43,521 nt of DNA from Bacteroidales bacterium. Its GTDB lineage: Bacteria > Bacteroidota > Bacteroidia > Bacteroidales > F082. Below the pieces are notes generated by a model. That model did not search any database and was not told where the DNA came from. It saw nothing but the letters and a program-made list of their open reading frames with translations. The stretch spans positions 1 to 43,521 of the forward strand of contig JAFWRA010000009.1 of the NCBI GenBank assembly GCA_017508895.1, in the 5' to 3' direction. This document shows, in pieces, positions 28,542 to 36,389 of this stretch (positions are counted from its first letter, which is position 1; the number at the start of each line of letters is the position of its first letter). The translations under genes were made by a program, and so were the position numbers.

Positions 28542-29363
28542 ATGGACCTCTTTTCATGTCTTTCGCCCTTTGTGTTTTGCAGCTTTGCCTCAGGTAGTAG
28601 CGGCAACTGTTATTATGTGGGCAAGCAGGACGAAGGCATGCTCGTGGACGTGGGCATCAGTGCGAAGCAAATCATGAAGGTGCTGACCAAAAACGATATT
28701 CCGCTGAGTCACATTAAGGCTATCTTGGTCACCCACGACCATATCGACCATGTGCTTGGCCTTGAGTCGTTGACCAAAAATAGTCCCATTCCAATCTACG
28801 CCCATCCCGATTGCCTGCAAGGTATCCTTGAAGGCAAAGCCACAAAACTGGTTGATGCCCGGTTGTTGAACGAAATCGAGCCCATGCAGCCGTTTGAGAT
28901 TTGTGGAATCACTGTAGAAGCGTTTCCTGTGTTGCACGATGGCCGTGGCGCAGTGGGGTATCACTTTAATTTTGAAGGCCATACACTGACCATCGCCACC
29001 GACATTGGGATGCTCGACAATGTGGTGAAGGAACAAATCAAAAGAGCGGAAAACATCGTCATCGAGTCGAACTACGACAAGGATATGCTGGAAAATGGTT
29101 CCTATCCGTACATCCTCAAACAACGCATCTCGGGACCTTTTGGACATCTGAGCAATGCTGAGGCATCGCGTTTCATCGCAGAAATCTATCATCCTAATAT
29201 TAAAAACATCATGCTTTGCCATCTCAGCGAGAACAACAACACCCCCGAACGCGCCCTGCAATGTGTGTATCAGCACTTCCGTATGAAGCACGTCCACCCC
29301 GATGTCAACACGTCGGTTTTCCCCTTGCCGCGCCACAAAGACACTGGCTTTGTCTACCTTTAA
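28542..29363 (+). CDS. Metallo-beta-lactamase-fold hydrolase, YycJ/WalJ-like
   Basis: A 273-residue protein with the zinc motif THDHIDH (64-70) and the opening SFASGSSGNCYYV, typical of the YycJ/WalJ group. Further ligands are seen in VLHDGRGAVGYHF near 140, ATDIGML near 159 and LCHLSENNN near 228. Members are phosphodiesterase- or exonuclease-like enzymes with a proposed DNA-repair role. The chosen ATG sits 18 bases after a -7 box. It is divergent from the ureohydrolase gene over 74 bases. The N-terminal dozen residues are hydrophobic, which might hint at a signal, but the family is cytoplasmic and starts with this strand. Confidence 0.85.
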   Translation: MDLFSCLSPFVFCSFASGSSGNCYYVGKQDEGMLVDVGISAKQIMKVLTKNDIPLSHIKAILVTHDHIDHVLGLESLTKNSPIPIYAHPDCLQGILEGKATKLVDARLLNEIEPMQPFEICGITVEAFPVLHDGRGAVGYHFNFEGHTLTIATDIGMLDNVVKEQIKRAENIVIESNYDKDMLENGSYPYILKQRISGPFGHLSNAEASRFIAEIYHPNIKNIMLCHLSENNNTPERALQCVYQHFRMKHVHPDVNTSVFPLPRHKDTGFVYL

Positions 29364-29479
29364 TTCCACATTTTTCCACATATTTTTGTTTTCCTCACTT
29401 ATTTCCACAGAATTCCACAGTTTATTCCAGCTGTGGAATGAATGCTAACTTTTTGAAAAACAATAACTTTTGTTCCACA
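29364..29479. promoter_or_regulatory. Phased TTCCACA array upstream of the coiled-coil lipoprotein gene
   Basis: TTCCACA occurs five times on the plus strand (29364, 29374, 29403, 29413, 29473) and once on the minus strand (29432-29438, next to a TTCCA half at 29425). Neighbouring starts differ by 10, 29 and 10 bases, and the last lies 60 bases beyond, so most sit on about the same face of the helix. A -7 match TATTTTTG lies at 29381-29388 between copies two and three. One copy (TTTTCCACA) fits the DnaA-box consensus; the others do not fully. Confidence 0.6.
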
Positions 29480-29527
29480 AATAAAATAGGTATGAATTAT
29501 GCTATGAAAACGGTCAAATTTCAAACT

Positions 29528-30415
29528 ATGAAGACCAGAATTTCATTTGTTGCTATGTTTTTTGTGGCTTTTTTAGCTACATCATGCAATGTGGAACGCT
29601 CCGAGAAGTATCAAGCACTCTTGGCTGAGCGTGATTCTTTGTACACCGAGGCTGTTGCAGCCAAAGGTGGTTTCGACAATGCCTTGAACACCATCAATGA
29701 GATCGAGAATGCCCTTGAGTCGATTCGCGCCCAAGAGAACATCATCATGATGGAGAACCAGGAAGGCAACACCAACAAAGCCGTTTCCGAAATCAATGCC
29801 ATCCAGCAGACCTTGCAAGAGAATCGTACCAAAATTGCCAATCTGGAAAAACAATTGGTGGAACAAGGCTCAAAGTCTAAGGCCTTGACCCAGACTGTCG
29901 ACCGACTCAAGAAGCAACTTGAAGAAAAAGAGACCTTCATCATCTCCTTGAGAGACGAACTGCAACAAAGCCGCGAGCAAATCGCCACTTTGAATGAACA
30001 AGTCTCCGACCTCACTGAGAATATCGACAACTTGAACACAAGTCTTGATGTGATGACGGTACAAAACGCCGCACAACAGGCCACCATCGAGAACCAAGAC
30101 GCCATGCTGAATGCCGTGTGGATTTGCATCGCCACACAACAGGTGCTGGTGGAGAAAGGTGTGGTCAGCAAAGGCGGTTTGTTCCAAGCCAGTGAGATTT
30201 CCAAGCAAGGCTTCGACAATAGCCAGTTCATGCAAGGCAACAAACGCGACCTGGACGTCATCCCGTTGCATACCAAGAAGGCCAAAATCATGACCAATCA
30301 CCCAGAAAGCAGCTACCAACTCAACGAAGGCGAGGAAGGCATGCTGAGCATCCAAATCCTTGATAAGGACGCTTTCTGGAGCATCTCGAATTATTTGGTA
30401 GTATCCATCAAATAA
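29528..30415 (+). CDS. Cbp1-like coiled-coil lipoprotein
   Basis: A 295-residue lipoprotein. The start at 29528 gives a compact signal peptide (MKTRISF, core, LATSC with Cys20). In-frame ATGs at 29492 and 29504 cannot be excluded. Residues 25-200 form a long heptad coiled coil in several segments (EIENALESIRAQ, IANLEKQLVEQ, LKKQLEEKETFI, EQVSDLTENIDNLN). The C-terminal 90 residues are globular (LVEKGVVSKGGLF, KKAKIMTNHPESSYQL, AFWSISNYLVV) and match what I recall of the Cbp1 collagen-binding lipoprotein family of Bacteroides. Adhesion is therefore a family-based guess. It sits behind the TTCCACA array and ends in strong terminators. Confidence 0.7.
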   Translation: MKTRISFVAMFFVAFLATSCNVERSEKYQALLAERDSLYTEAVAAKGGFDNALNTINEIENALESIRAQENIIMMENQEGNTNKAVSEINAIQQTLQENRTKIANLEKQLVEQGSKSKALTQTVDRLKKQLEEKETFIISLRDELQQSREQIATLNEQVSDLTENIDNLNTSLDVMTVQNAAQQATIENQDAMLNAVWICIATQQVLVEKGVVSKGGLFQASEISKQGFDNSQFMQGNKRDLDVIPLHTKKAKIMTNHPESSYQLNEGEEGMLSIQILDKDAFWSISNYLVVSIK

Positions 30416-30460
30416 AATCCGTTTTTACGGAATCTGCTCGTTTTCAATTTTTTTTAAAAT

Positions 30461-30494
30461 TGCCTCACATTTCCCCAATGTGGGGCATTTTTTT
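30461..30494 (+). terminator. Rho-independent terminator of the coiled-coil lipoprotein gene
   Basis: An 11-pair stem (TGCCTCACATT with AATGTGGGGCA, one G-U pair) around loop TCCCC is followed by seven T. Two weaker hairpins precede it (30418-30431 and 30445-30462). Confidence 0.85.
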
Positions 30495-30503
30495 GTGTGT
30501 AAT

Positions 30504-30535
30504 TTTGTGGAATCTACAGAATTTTGCTACCTTTG
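30504..30535 (+). promoter_or_regulatory. Promoter of the NtrC-type regulator gene
   Basis: TTTG (30504-30507) and TACCTTTG (30528-30535) are 20 bases apart. A TGTGGAA site (30506-30512), the reverse of the TTCCACA motif at 29.4 kb, overlaps the -33 box. The start codon at 30540 leaves almost no leader. Confidence 0.65.
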
Positions 30536-30539
30536 CGCC

Positions 30540-31877
30540 ATGAAATGTAGAATTCTTGTTGTGGAAGACGATGCCTCCTTCGGCATGATGATTCAGACTT
30601 GGCTGAAGAAAAACGGTTATGAGGCTGTGCTTTCGTCGCGTTATGAACAGGCTAAAATCGAGATTTCGAACGGTGATTTTGGTTTGATTCTCACCGACTT
30701 GCGTCTGCCTGATGGCGACGGTATCATCCTCATGACCTGGGTCAGAGAGAAACTGAAAAGCAAGGTACCCATCATCGTGATGACAGGCTATGCCGAAGTG
30801 CAGACTGCCGTCTCGGCCATGAAACTGGGAGCCTTCGACTATCTCAAGAAACCCATCAACCCGAGTGTACTGGAGGAAAAGATTGCCGCGGCCTTGGCTT
30901 CCACCGATGACGAAGTGGAGGCAACCATCATTCCGGGCAACAAGCAATGGGTGAAGGGCAACAGCCCGTCCATACAAAGGCTCTACAAACATGTGGAATT
31001 GGTCGCGCCGACCAAGTTTTCTGTCCTGATTCTTGGCGAAAGCGGGACAGGCAAGGAATACATCGCCCGAATGATTCATGACTTGAGCCCCTACAAGGAG
31101 GGCCCTTTCATCCCTGTGGACTGCGGAAGCCTCTCCAAGGAGTTGGCACCCAGTGAGCTGTTCGGACACCTGAAGGGCTCGTTCACCTCGGCCATCGCCG
31201 ACAAGAAAGGCGTGTTTGAGCAGGCCAAGGGCGGCACAGTGTTTCTCGACGAGGTGGGCAACCTGCCCTATGAGGTGCAGATGCAGCTGCTCCGTGCCTT
31301 GCAGGAGCAGAAGGTGAGGCCTGTGGGCTCGGCCACCGACATCCATGTGGACGTGCGCATCATCGCTGCCACCAACGAGAACCTGGAACAAGCCATCGAG
31401 GAAGGCCGGTTCCGTCAGGATTTGTTCCATCGTATCAATGAGTTTGCCATCGAGGTGCCGCCTTTGCGCGACCGCTTGGAGGACTTCGATGAATTGACGG
31501 CCTTCTTCATCAGTCAGGCCAACGAGGAGTTGGGCAAGAACGTGAAAGGCATCATGCCCGATGCCCTGCAGCGGATGAAGGAGCAACGCTGGAACGGCAA
31601 CCTGCGCGAGCTGCGCAATGTGGTGCGTCGCTGCGTGCTGTTCGCCGAAAGCGAGAACATCGAGCTGGACGACCTGCCGGTGTTCAGTGCGCCCAACAAG
31701 AAGACCGTCATCGCCACCGATGAGGATGACTGGGCCTTGCGTCCCGAGCACGAGAAGGAACAGATCGAAGCCGCCTTGCAGAAGGCTAGGGGCAACAAGA
31801 CCGTCGCGGCCAAGTTGCTGCAAATCGACCGCAAGACCTTGTATAACAAGATGCATTTGTATGGGATAGAGTTGTAA
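30540..31877 (+). CDS. NtrC-family sigma-54-dependent response regulator
   Basis: A 445-residue cytoplasmic activator. The receiver domain (1-115) has Asp10/Asp11 and phosphoacceptor Asp53. The AAA+ domain (about 140-370) has Walker A GESGTGKE (166-173), Walker B GGTVFLDEVG (231-240) and FRQDLFHRIN. The C-terminal Fis-type helix-turn-helix is at about 405-440 (KTVAAKLLQIDRKTLYNKM). The sigma-54 contact loop, normally GAFTGA, reads GSFTSA (213-218). The key Phe and Thr are kept. I use the ATG at 30540; the longer frame reads through the promoter and terminator. No kinase gene is adjacent; the hybrid kinase at 40.8 kb is a possible partner. Confidence 0.9.
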   Translation: MKCRILVVEDDASFGMMIQTWLKKNGYEAVLSSRYEQAKIEISNGDFGLILTDLRLPDGDGIILMTWVREKLKSKVPIIVMTGYAEVQTAVSAMKLGAFDYLKKPINPSVLEEKIAAALASTDDEVEATIIPGNKQWVKGNSPSIQRLYKHVELVAPTKFSVLILGESGTGKEYIARMIHDLSPYKEGPFIPVDCGSLSKELAPSELFGHLKGSFTSAIADKKGVFEQAKGGTVFLDEVGNLPYEVQMQLLRALQEQKVRPVGSATDIHVDVRIIAATNENLEQAIEEGRFRQDLFHRINEFAIEVPPLRDRLEDFDELTAFFISQANEELGKNVKGIMPDALQRMKEQRWNGNLRELRNVVRRCVLFAESENIELDDLPVFSAPNKKTVIATDEDDWALRPEHEKEQIEAALQKARGNKTVAAKLLQIDRKTLYNKMHLYGIEL

Positions 31878-31912
31878 TTTGGTTAACAACGGAAGAACAA
31901 AATAACAAAGTC

Positions 31913-33484
31913 ATGGGAACCTATATCAATCTTGGCAATGCCGGATTCCAAAGGGTTAGAAATAGTGAATATGTTGACAAGTCGGGCTTGATAGCCATTG
32001 TCAATAGCACCCTTTTTACGGAGCGCAGTTTTAGCTGTGTCTCACGCAGCCGTCGTTTCGGCAAATCGGTAGCGGCCAAGATGCTCAATGCATACTATGA
32101 TTGGTCGTGCGACTCGCGCCATTTGTTTGCCGACCTTGCGATTGCCTCTGACCCTTCGTTTGAGAAGCATTTGAACAAGTATCCTGTCATCTTTCTTGAT
32201 TTGACTGATTTCACGACGCGTTTCAAGGATGACAGCATTATGGAGCATGTGCAAAAGGAGCTGATAGCTGACGTTCATAATGCATTTTCTGACATCCCTG
32301 TCATGGACGATGATGACCTGATGGCATATCTTATTCGTGTTACTGAATCAACCCAACAACCGTTCATCTTCATCATTGACGAGTGGGATGCCATTTGCCG
32401 TGAGTTCAAGGCTGGTACTCATGCCATGGATGAGTTTGTCAATTGGCTGCGCCGAATGTTCAAGGGAAGCAACTCTCCTCAGGTTTTTGCAGGTGTCTAC
32501 ATGACGGGTATCCTGCCTGTCAAGAAATACAAGACGCAATCGGCGATGAACAATTTCATCGAGTATTCGATGGTGGAGCCAGTGGATATGGCGCCTTATT
32601 TCGGTTTCACCAAGGAAGAGGTGCAAGCTCTGGCTGAAAAGCATGGAATGGACTTCGATGAGTTGGAGAAATGGTACGATGGCTATCAGATAGGGGATGA
32701 GTTGTCCATCTTTAACCCTAACTCCGTGATGCAGGCCATCCGGAGTCGTCGTTGCCGTAGTTTTTGGGCCTCCACAGCCTCTTACGATACTGTAGCCCAT
32801 TACATCCAAATGAACTACGAAGGGCTGAAAGACGATGTGGTGCGGATGCTGGCGGGTGAGCGCTGTGCCGTTGACCCCACAGGGTTCCAAAATGACATGT
32901 CGGTCATCCAATCCAAGGATGACGTGTTGACGGTGCTTATCCATTTAGGTTACCTGTCCTACGACTGGAAAGAGAGCGAGTGTTATATCCCCAACAAGGA
33001 GGTGGCGGGCGAGATGGTCAATGCCGTCAAGTTGAACAATTGGAGCCATGTCGCCAATGCCATTGAAAAGTCGAAGCAATTGCTGCGTGCTACGATTGAA
33101 GGCAATGAGGAGGCTGTGGCCCGAGGTGTGGACGTTGCCCACGACGAGAACACGAGCATCCTGAGCTACAACGACGAGAACTCATTGGCCTGTGTGTTGA
33201 GCCTCGCCTACTATTACGCCTCCAACGACTACATCATCCATCGTGAGCTGGCATCGGGCAAGGGCTTTGCCGACTTGGTGCTCATCCCGCGCAAGAACGT
33301 CGCTTCACCCGCCATTGTCATCGAGCTGAAATACGACAAGGCAGTAAACACCGCCATCGAACAAATCAAGCAAAAGCAATACCCCGCCAAGGTCTCGCAA
33401 TACACCGACAACCTGTTGCTCGTGGGCATCACTTACGAGCGCGACACTAAACAACATAGGTGCTGTATTGAAAAGCTGTCGTAA
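31913..33484 (+). CDS. AAA-ATPase-like / PD-(D/E)XK nuclease-fold protein
   Basis: A 523-residue cytoplasmic protein of the large Bacteroidota family that pairs an AAA-ATPase-like domain with a C-terminal PD-(D/E)XK_9 domain. The N-terminus INLGNAGFQRVRNSEYVDKSG is the family opening. The P-loop is SRSRRFGKS (44-52), Walker B is FIIDEWDA (153-160), and the nuclease motif is FADLVLIPR...IVIELKYDK near 447-470, with the E-x-K catalytic pair. These genes are often multicopy and their function is unproven; a defence or mobile-element link is a guess. It lies between the NtrC-type regulator (35 bases away) and the restriction locus. No promoter of its own is clear. Confidence 0.85.
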   Translation: MGTYINLGNAGFQRVRNSEYVDKSGLIAIVNSTLFTERSFSCVSRSRRFGKSVAAKMLNAYYDWSCDSRHLFADLAIASDPSFEKHLNKYPVIFLDLTDFTTRFKDDSIMEHVQKELIADVHNAFSDIPVMDDDDLMAYLIRVTESTQQPFIFIIDEWDAICREFKAGTHAMDEFVNWLRRMFKGSNSPQVFAGVYMTGILPVKKYKTQSAMNNFIEYSMVEPVDMAPYFGFTKEEVQALAEKHGMDFDELEKWYDGYQIGDELSIFNPNSVMQAIRSRRCRSFWASTASYDTVAHYIQMNYEGLKDDVVRMLAGERCAVDPTGFQNDMSVIQSKDDVLTVLIHLGYLSYDWKESECYIPNKEVAGEMVNAVKLNNWSHVANAIEKSKQLLRATIEGNEEAVARGVDVAHDENTSILSYNDENSLACVLSLAYYYASNDYIIHRELASGKGFADLVLIPRKNVASPAIVIELKYDKAVNTAIEQIKQKQYPAKVSQYTDNLLLVGITYERDTKQHRCCIEKLS

Positions 33485-33485
33485 A

Positions 33486-33516
33486 GTTGTGTCAACCGGA
33501 ATATATGCTATCTTTG
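33486..33516 (+). promoter_or_regulatory. Promoter of the hsdMS transcript
   Basis: TATCTTTG (33509-33516) is a consensus -7 box, with GTTG (33486-33489) 19 bases upstream. The start would be near 33523, which makes the leader of hsdM about 277 nt. Confidence 0.65.
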
Positions 33517-33620
33517 CAGCGATAAATCAATGATGAATTACAAATCAAAACGATAACGAATTAGTAAAAGGATAAGTTTTAAATAATTACATAGAATAAA
33601 AGCGTTTTTGCTTTTCATCG

Positions 33621-33728
33621 TACGTGGAAATCGCCAATTTCAAAATGTACTACACATGAAAGCGGAAATGCTCACGGTATCCGTGGGCTTTCTTGTTTGT
33701 AGTACAGGTTTTGGCGAACCTCCACGTA
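33621..33728 (+). ncRNA. Structured RNA element in the hsdM leader (unassigned)
   Basis: A 108-base segment folds into one long rod with four nested helices: TACGTGGA/TCCACGTA (33621-33628 with 33721-33728), CGCCAA/TTGGCG (33632-33637 with 33711-33716), TGTACTACA/TGTAGTACA (33646-33654 with 33698-33706), and a tip with GAAAGC/GCTTTC (33658-33663 with 33687-33692) and CACGG/CCGTG around a TAT loop. I cannot match it to a named family. It may be a leader element, a small RNA (a 6S-like rod is one option), or a palindromic mobile repeat. The frame in step with hsdM is open through it. Confidence 0.55.
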
Positions 33729-33753
33729 AACAAAGGATCTCACGGATTTTTAT

Positions 33754-33795
33754 TGTGATGCTTGGAAAGGCAAAACACTTTCAAATAGCATCACA
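33754..33795 (+). promoter_or_regulatory. Stem-loop ending four bases before the hsdM start
   Basis: TGTGATGCT (33754-33762) and AGCATCACA (33787-33795) pair perfectly, with an inner GAAAG/CTTTC helix (33765-33769 with 33778-33782). If formed in the mRNA it would occupy the ribosome-binding region of hsdM. There is no T-run after it, so it is not a standard terminator. Confidence 0.6.
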
Positions 33796-33799
33796 TCCC

Positions 33800-35248
33800 A
33801 TGCAATACGAATCCACATTTAATGCCATCGACAATATCCTGCGCAATGAGGCGGGATGCAGCACCGAGCTGGATTATATCGAACAGACCTCGTGGCTGCT
33901 GTTTCTGAAATACCTTGACGACCTTGAGGCCGAACGTGAGATGAATGCCCAGATGGCGGGCAAGGACTACAAACGACTTATCACGGGCTTCATGCGCTGG
34001 AGCCAATGGGCGGCACCCAAGAAGGCCGACGGCACCCCCGACGACATCAACTGCATGACGGGTCCCGACCTGCAACAGTTTGTAGACACTAAGCTGTTTC
34101 CCGAGCTGCGCAAGTTCCAAACGACGGCCAGCAGCGCCAACACGCTCGAATATAAGATAGGTGAAATTTTTGCCGAGCTGCGCAACAAGATTACCAGCGG
34201 CTACAACCTGCGCGAAATCATCAATCTCGTGGATTCGCTGCACTTTCAAAGCGCACAGGACAAACATGAGATGACGTTGCTCTATGAGTCGAAGATTCAG
34301 CGCATGGGCAACGCAGGACGCAACGGTGGCGAGTACTACACGCCGCGCCCGCTCATTCGTACCATTGTGAAGGTGGTCGACCCGAAGATTGGCGAGACGG
34401 TCTACGACCCTGCTTGTGGCTCGGCAGGCTTCCTTTGCGAGGCCTTCGCCTACATGTCGCAGAAAATCAAAAGCTCTAACGATAACAAGATATTGCAGGA
34501 GAAGACCTTCTTCGGCAAGGAGAAGAAGCCGTTGCCTTACATCATCGCTACGATGAACATGATTTTCCACGGGGTGCAGGCGCCTAACATCATTCGTGGT
34601 AACACGCTGGCCGAGAACATGGCACAGGTGCAGGAGAAAGACCGCAAGGATGTCATCTTGGCCAATCCGCCCTTTGGAGGCTCGGAACGAGGCGAGGTGT
34701 TGCAAAACTTCGATCTGCGCACAAGCGAGACCGCCTACATGTTCATGCAGCACTTCATCAAGATGCTGAAGGCTGGTGGCCGTGCCGGCATTGTGATTAA
34801 AAACACCTTCCTCAGCAATGGCGACGCTGCCCAGTTGCGTAAGGTGCTGTTGGAGCAGTGCAACCTCCACACCATCTTGGACCTCCCATCGGGCGTGTTC
34901 CAAGGGGCTGGAGTGAAGACCGTGGTGCTCTTCTTCGATAAGGGCAAGCCCACCGAAAAGATATGGTACTATCAGTTGAATCCTGGCCGCAACCTCGGCA
35001 AGACCAATGCCTTGAATGAGGATGACTTGGCCGACTTCCTGAAACTGCAAAAGACCAAAGCCGATAGCGAAAACTCGTGGAACATTGACGTTTCTGCCCT
35101 TGGCGACGACTGTGACCTCAGTGTGAAGAACCCCAACAAGGTGGAAGAGGTGGATGAGCGGAGTGCAGCTGAAATCGTTGACTCGCTGCTCGGTTTGCAT
35201 GAAGAAGCCCAAGATTTGTTGGATGAGATAAAAAAGATGGTGGAGTGA
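33800..35248 (+). CDS. hsdM: Type I restriction-modification methyltransferase subunit HsdM
   Basis: A 482-residue N6-adenine methyltransferase that modifies the target set by HsdS. The ATG at 33800 gives the usual start (MQYESTFNAID, then CSTELDYIEQTSWLLFLKYLDDLE). The longer frame from 33608 runs through the stem-loops and is not supported by the family. The SAM-binding motif I is YDPACGSAGFL (202-212). The catalytic motif IV is ANPPFGG (288-294). The C-terminal helix ends with LLDEIKKMVE. The end overlaps the hsdS start by four bases (GTGA). With HsdS it forms the M2S enzyme; with two HsdR subunits it forms the restriction complex. Confidence 0.95.
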   Translation: MQYESTFNAIDNILRNEAGCSTELDYIEQTSWLLFLKYLDDLEAEREMNAQMAGKDYKRLITGFMRWSQWAAPKKADGTPDDINCMTGPDLQQFVDTKLFPELRKFQTTASSANTLEYKIGEIFAELRNKITSGYNLREIINLVDSLHFQSAQDKHEMTLLYESKIQRMGNAGRNGGEYYTPRPLIRTIVKVVDPKIGETVYDPACGSAGFLCEAFAYMSQKIKSSNDNKILQEKTFFGKEKKPLPYIIATMNMIFHGVQAPNIIRGNTLAENMAQVQEKDRKDVILANPPFGGSERGEVLQNFDLRTSETAYMFMQHFIKMLKAGGRAGIVIKNTFLSNGDAAQLRKVLLEQCNLHTILDLPSGVFQGAGVKTVVLFFDKGKPTEKIWYYQLNPGRNLGKTNALNEDDLADFLKLQKTKADSENSWNIDVSALGDDCDLSVKNPNKVEEVDERSAAEIVDSLLGLHEEAQDLLDEIKKMVE

Positions 35249-36384
35249 AAGAAGGATGGACATATAAGAAGTTGGGAGAATTGTTTCCTATTGTGATGGG
35301 AAAAACACCACCTAGAAACGTTTCAAGGTATTGGGATGAGAAGAAAGAAACCAATAATTTATGGGTTTCAATTGCTGATTTATCTAAGTATGAAGGGAAA
35401 GAAATCCACGAAACAAAGGAACATATTTCTGACGAAGGGAAACAAGGCATAAAACAAATACCCAAGGGTTCTCTTTTGGTTAGTTTTAAACTAACTCTTG
35501 GTAAAATGGCCTTTGCTGGTGAGAAATTATATACTAACGAAGCAATAATGTCCTTACAAAGAAGAGATGACGTTGATTTGGTGTTCTTATATTACTATTT
35601 TTCATTTTTGGATTGGAATAAGATCGCATCTGGTAATGAAAAAGTAAAAGGTAAAACCCTAAATAAGAAATCTTTGTCAGAAATACTAGTTGCATACATT
35701 CCTCTTAAGGACCAGCATTCAATCGTCGCCCGCCTTGATGCCGCCTTTGCCCATATCGATGCCCTGAAAGCCAATGCCGAAAAGCAACTCGCCGAGGCGC
35801 GCCAACTCTTCCAAGCTGAACTCACAGAATGTATGAGGCCTAAAGAGGGGTGGGAGGAGAAGACGCTTCCTGATATTTCAGAGAATTTAGATAGTATTCG
35901 GATTCCTGTAACAAAAAAGAATAGGACAGAAGGAAAATATCCTTATTATGGTGCGTCAGGTATAGTGGATTATGTGGATGATTATCTTTTTGACGAAGAT
36001 TTGTTGTGTATTTCTGAAGATGGTGCAAACTTGTTGATGCGAACTTATCCAATAGCATTTCCTATTTCAGGTAAAGTATGGGTAAACAATCATGCCCATG
36101 TTTTGAGGTTCAAAAGTTTGATAACTCAAAAATATGTTGAGTATTATTTTTCAGGGTTGAAACTTGATGAATACATTACAGGAGCAGCACAACCAAAACT
36201 AACTCAGAAAGCCTTGAATAGCATTATAATAAACATTCCACAAAAGATTGATATTCAGCGTTCCATTGTCTCCCGTCTCGATGCCCTTTCCGCCAATATC
36301 AAAAAGTTGGAGGAGGTGCAGCGGAAGACGCTGGCGGAATGCGATGCATTGAAACAAGCGATGCTTCGAGAAGTGTTTGAATAA
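35245..36384 (+). CDS. hsdS: Type I restriction-modification specificity subunit HsdS
   Basis: A 379-residue DNA-recognition subunit with two target-recognition domains. TRD1 spans about 1-150, the first helical spacer about 152-190 (HSIVARLDAAFAHIDALKANAEKQ), TRD2 about 195-330, and the second spacer about 332-379 (RSIVSRLDALSANIKKLEEVQ). The start codon is GTG in a GTGA overlap with hsdM; no in-frame ATG is near. The two TRD-coding segments are visibly AT-rich compared with the spacers and with hsdM and hsdR. The target would be bipartite; the bases cannot be predicted here. Confidence 0.92.
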   Translation: MKEGWTYKKLGELFPIVMGKTPPRNVSRYWDEKKETNNLWVSIADLSKYEGKEIHETKEHISDEGKQGIKQIPKGSLLVSFKLTLGKMAFAGEKLYTNEAIMSLQRRDDVDLVFLYYYFSFLDWNKIASGNEKVKGKTLNKKSLSEILVAYIPLKDQHSIVARLDAAFAHIDALKANAEKQLAEARQLFQAELTECMRPKEGWEEKTLPDISENLDSIRIPVTKKNRTEGKYPYYGASGIVDYVDDYLFDEDLLCISEDGANLLMRTYPIAFPISGKVWVNNHAHVLRFKSLITQKYVEYYFSGLKLDEYITGAAQPKLTQKALNSIIINIPQKIDIQRSIVSRLDALSANIKKLEEVQRKTLAECDALKQAMLREVFE

Positions 36385-36389
36385 ATAAT

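Noticed and set aside
28468..28557. N-terminal extension of the ureohydrolase
   Set aside because: It crosses its own -7 box and the start of the divergent metallo-hydrolase gene.
29364..29479. Chromosomal replication origin
   Set aside because: Only one TTCCACA copy fits the DnaA-box consensus; there is no dnaA or dnaN gene and no clear unwinding region next to it.
29216..29527. N-terminal extension of the coiled-coil lipoprotein
   Set aside because: It overlaps the upstream gene and the TTCCACA array, and would bury the lipoprotein signal peptide.
33621..33795. Retron-type msr-msd RNA
   Set aside because: The paired ends and hairpins recall a retron, but no reverse transcriptase gene is in the window.
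33608..33799. N-terminal extension of HsdM of 64 codons
   Set aside because: The frame is open, but it runs through both stem-loops, and the family start (MQYESTFNAID) is at 33800.
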